Source of the DNA: Micavibrio_B sp964633355 | GTDB taxonomy: Bacteria; Pseudomonadota; Alphaproteobacteria; Micavibrionales; Micavibrionaceae | Direction of reading: 5' to 3' | NCBI GenBank assembly: GCA_964633355.1 | Contig: CAZWGO010000024.1 | Span: 1 to 31,871, forward strand | Length of the DNA: 31,871 bases | Shown here: positions 31,061 to 31,871 of the stretch, piece after piece | Layout: each line of letters starts with the position of its first letter | How positions within the stretch are numbered: the stretch's first letter is position 1 | Program-made: the position numbers and the translations under genes | The notes under the pieces: model-generated | Seen by the model: only the letters and a program-made list of their open reading frames with translations | The model's database searches: none | What the model was told of the DNA's origin: nothing

Positions 31061-31871
31061 TTGAAACAAAAAGCCAGCAAGCCTGACCGAAATATCGTCA
31101 TGAGCCTGAAAAAAGCTCTGCGGGTTGGTGTCATGAGCCTGACTTTTCTATTTTTTGCCGCGCCGGTTCCAGCCTCGGCGACGACTAATTTCACTCGTCA
31201 CCCTTTCTGCAGCAAAGCATGCCCGAATTGCTGCCCGAATAATGGGCCAAAAATTATTCTGGAAGAACAATTCAGGGGAACGGCTGGGGCGAATTCATTG
31301 AATAAACGCTATCTGGAAAATTTATGGCCGTTGATCGAGTCGAAGATAGTCGCGATTTCCAACGATATAAATAAGGCGATCCAGCTTCAAACCACCAGTC
31401 GCGGCAGTTTCATGAACGGGCAAAACGCGAATGCCTCGATTGCCGCCGTCCAGAAGGGCGCGGCGTCTGCCGCCAATAAATATTCCGGCAGTGAAGCTTT
31501 ATGCCGTTTTGCTACTTTGTCTCAGGGGCTCGCCGCAAGTGAAGCCGATACCGAAACGATTAAATTCCAAATGGCCAAGCAATCCATCGACCGCCAGCTA
31601 CTAGTGCAAGGCATGGCCTCCTCCGTAAATATTAAAGGCGATGACAATAAAAAGGGCGTATCTCGTGGTCAGGATGCCGATAAATACGCACGCTGGCTGC
31701 AATATAAATCTTCCTTCTGCGATCCGAGCGATTACAGTCAGGGACAAGGAAGCGGCGGTGTATGCCAGGGATCGAGAGATGTTCTCTATAACAAAGATAT
31801 TAATTTTGGCATGACGGTCGCGTCACCTTTGACTCTGGATATCGGTCCGGAAGGAAATAGCGACGATACAG
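31061..31871 (+). CDS. Secreted Cys-containing protein, 3'-truncated
   Basis: The frame stays open to the window's end, at least 270 codons. The start is uncertain: TTG at 31061 is preferred because CGAGGG at 31046-31051 stands about ten bases before it; ATG at 31100 and 31133 have no good site. From the TTG the peptide is an N-terminal basic stretch, then a hydrophobic helix (VMSLTFLFFAAPVPASA) with a cleavage site after ASA. The mature start holds four close cysteines (FCSKACPNCCPN). The rest is helical and Gln/Ala/Ser-rich, with two more Cys near residue 220. I do not recognise a family. It is divergent from dotI and lies in the secretion cluster, so an exported partner of the system is likely. 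Confidence 0.75.
   Translation, partial: MKQKASKPDRNIVMSLKKALRVGVMSLTFLFFAAPVPASATTNFTRHPFCSKACPNCCPNNGPKIILEEQFRGTAGANSLNKRYLENLWPLIESKIVAISNDINKAIQLQTTSRGSFMNGQNANASIAAVQKGAASAANKYSGSEALCRFATLSQGLAASEADTETIKFQMAKQSIDRQLLVQGMASSVNIKGDDNKKGVSRGQDADKYARWLQYKSSFCDPSDYSQGQGSGGVCQGSRDVLYNKDINFGMTVASPLTLDIGPEGNSDDT

Overview
The window looks like the chromosome of a free-living Gram-negative alphaproteobacterium. Evidence: a genomic tRNA-Ala with encoded CCA, signal peptides and lipoboxes of Gram-negative type, a split between ordinary housekeeping genes and a type IVB secretion block, and moderate base composition with no sign of plasmid replication genes or a mobile element. A Micavibrio-like lineage is possible but is only a guess. 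The lineage was not tested by any search.

Region 1 (1-15.9 kb, mostly ordinary genome). A 5'-truncated MHYT-domain hybrid histidine kinase is followed by an APC-family amino-acid permease and a convergent SDR oxidoreductase. An SDR/zinc alcohol dehydrogenase pair is divergently transcribed. Next comes a small sulfur or redox module: an ArsR-type repressor facing a rhodanese-DUF2892 protein of YgaP type, with two near-perfect AT-rich palindromes between them, and an AhpD-like protein behind. A cytoplasmic PAS kinase and OmpR-type regulator follow, then a cytoplasmic chemoreceptor with two very similar PAS domains and a 46-residue ORF immediately behind it. tRNA-Ala(GGC), mscL and a Bax-inhibitor-1 family gene come next. 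A 689-residue protein of unknown function with one Sel1-like stretch closes this half.

Region 2 (16.1-21.9 kb). This is a set of envelope genes on the plus strand. It holds a secreted Gly/Ser-rich repeat protein, an L,D-transpeptidase-like protein, a small lipoprotein, a DsbC-like CPHC thioredoxin-fold protein, two unrecognised proteins whose reading frames collide, a small lytic transglycosylase and a thioredoxin-reductase-like flavoprotein. Short gaps and 4-base overlaps suggest that 18619-21854 is one operon.

Region 3 (22-31.9 kb). This is the core of a Dot/Icm (IncI-type, type IVB) secretion system. On the plus strand are dotD, dotC, dotB, icmT and a secreted protein with two N0/TcpQ-like domains. 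On the minus strand are dotI, dotH, dotG and dotF. In gene content and order this matches traH-I-J-K and traM-N-O-P of IncI plasmids, but with the second block inverted. A secreted Cys-rich protein starts on the plus strand and runs off the end. Coupling protein (DotL), DotA, DotO/IcmB and relaxase are not in the window, so conjugation and effector secretion cannot be told apart here.

How the parts fit: DotD, DotC and DotH should form the outer-membrane collar, DotG and DotF link it to the inner membrane, DotI is an inner-membrane partner and DotB is the ATPase. The transglycosylase and L,D-transpeptidase could open or rebuild peptidoglycan around the channel. The DsbC-like protein could handle disulfides in Cys-containing periplasmic parts. 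The last two links are inference from position.
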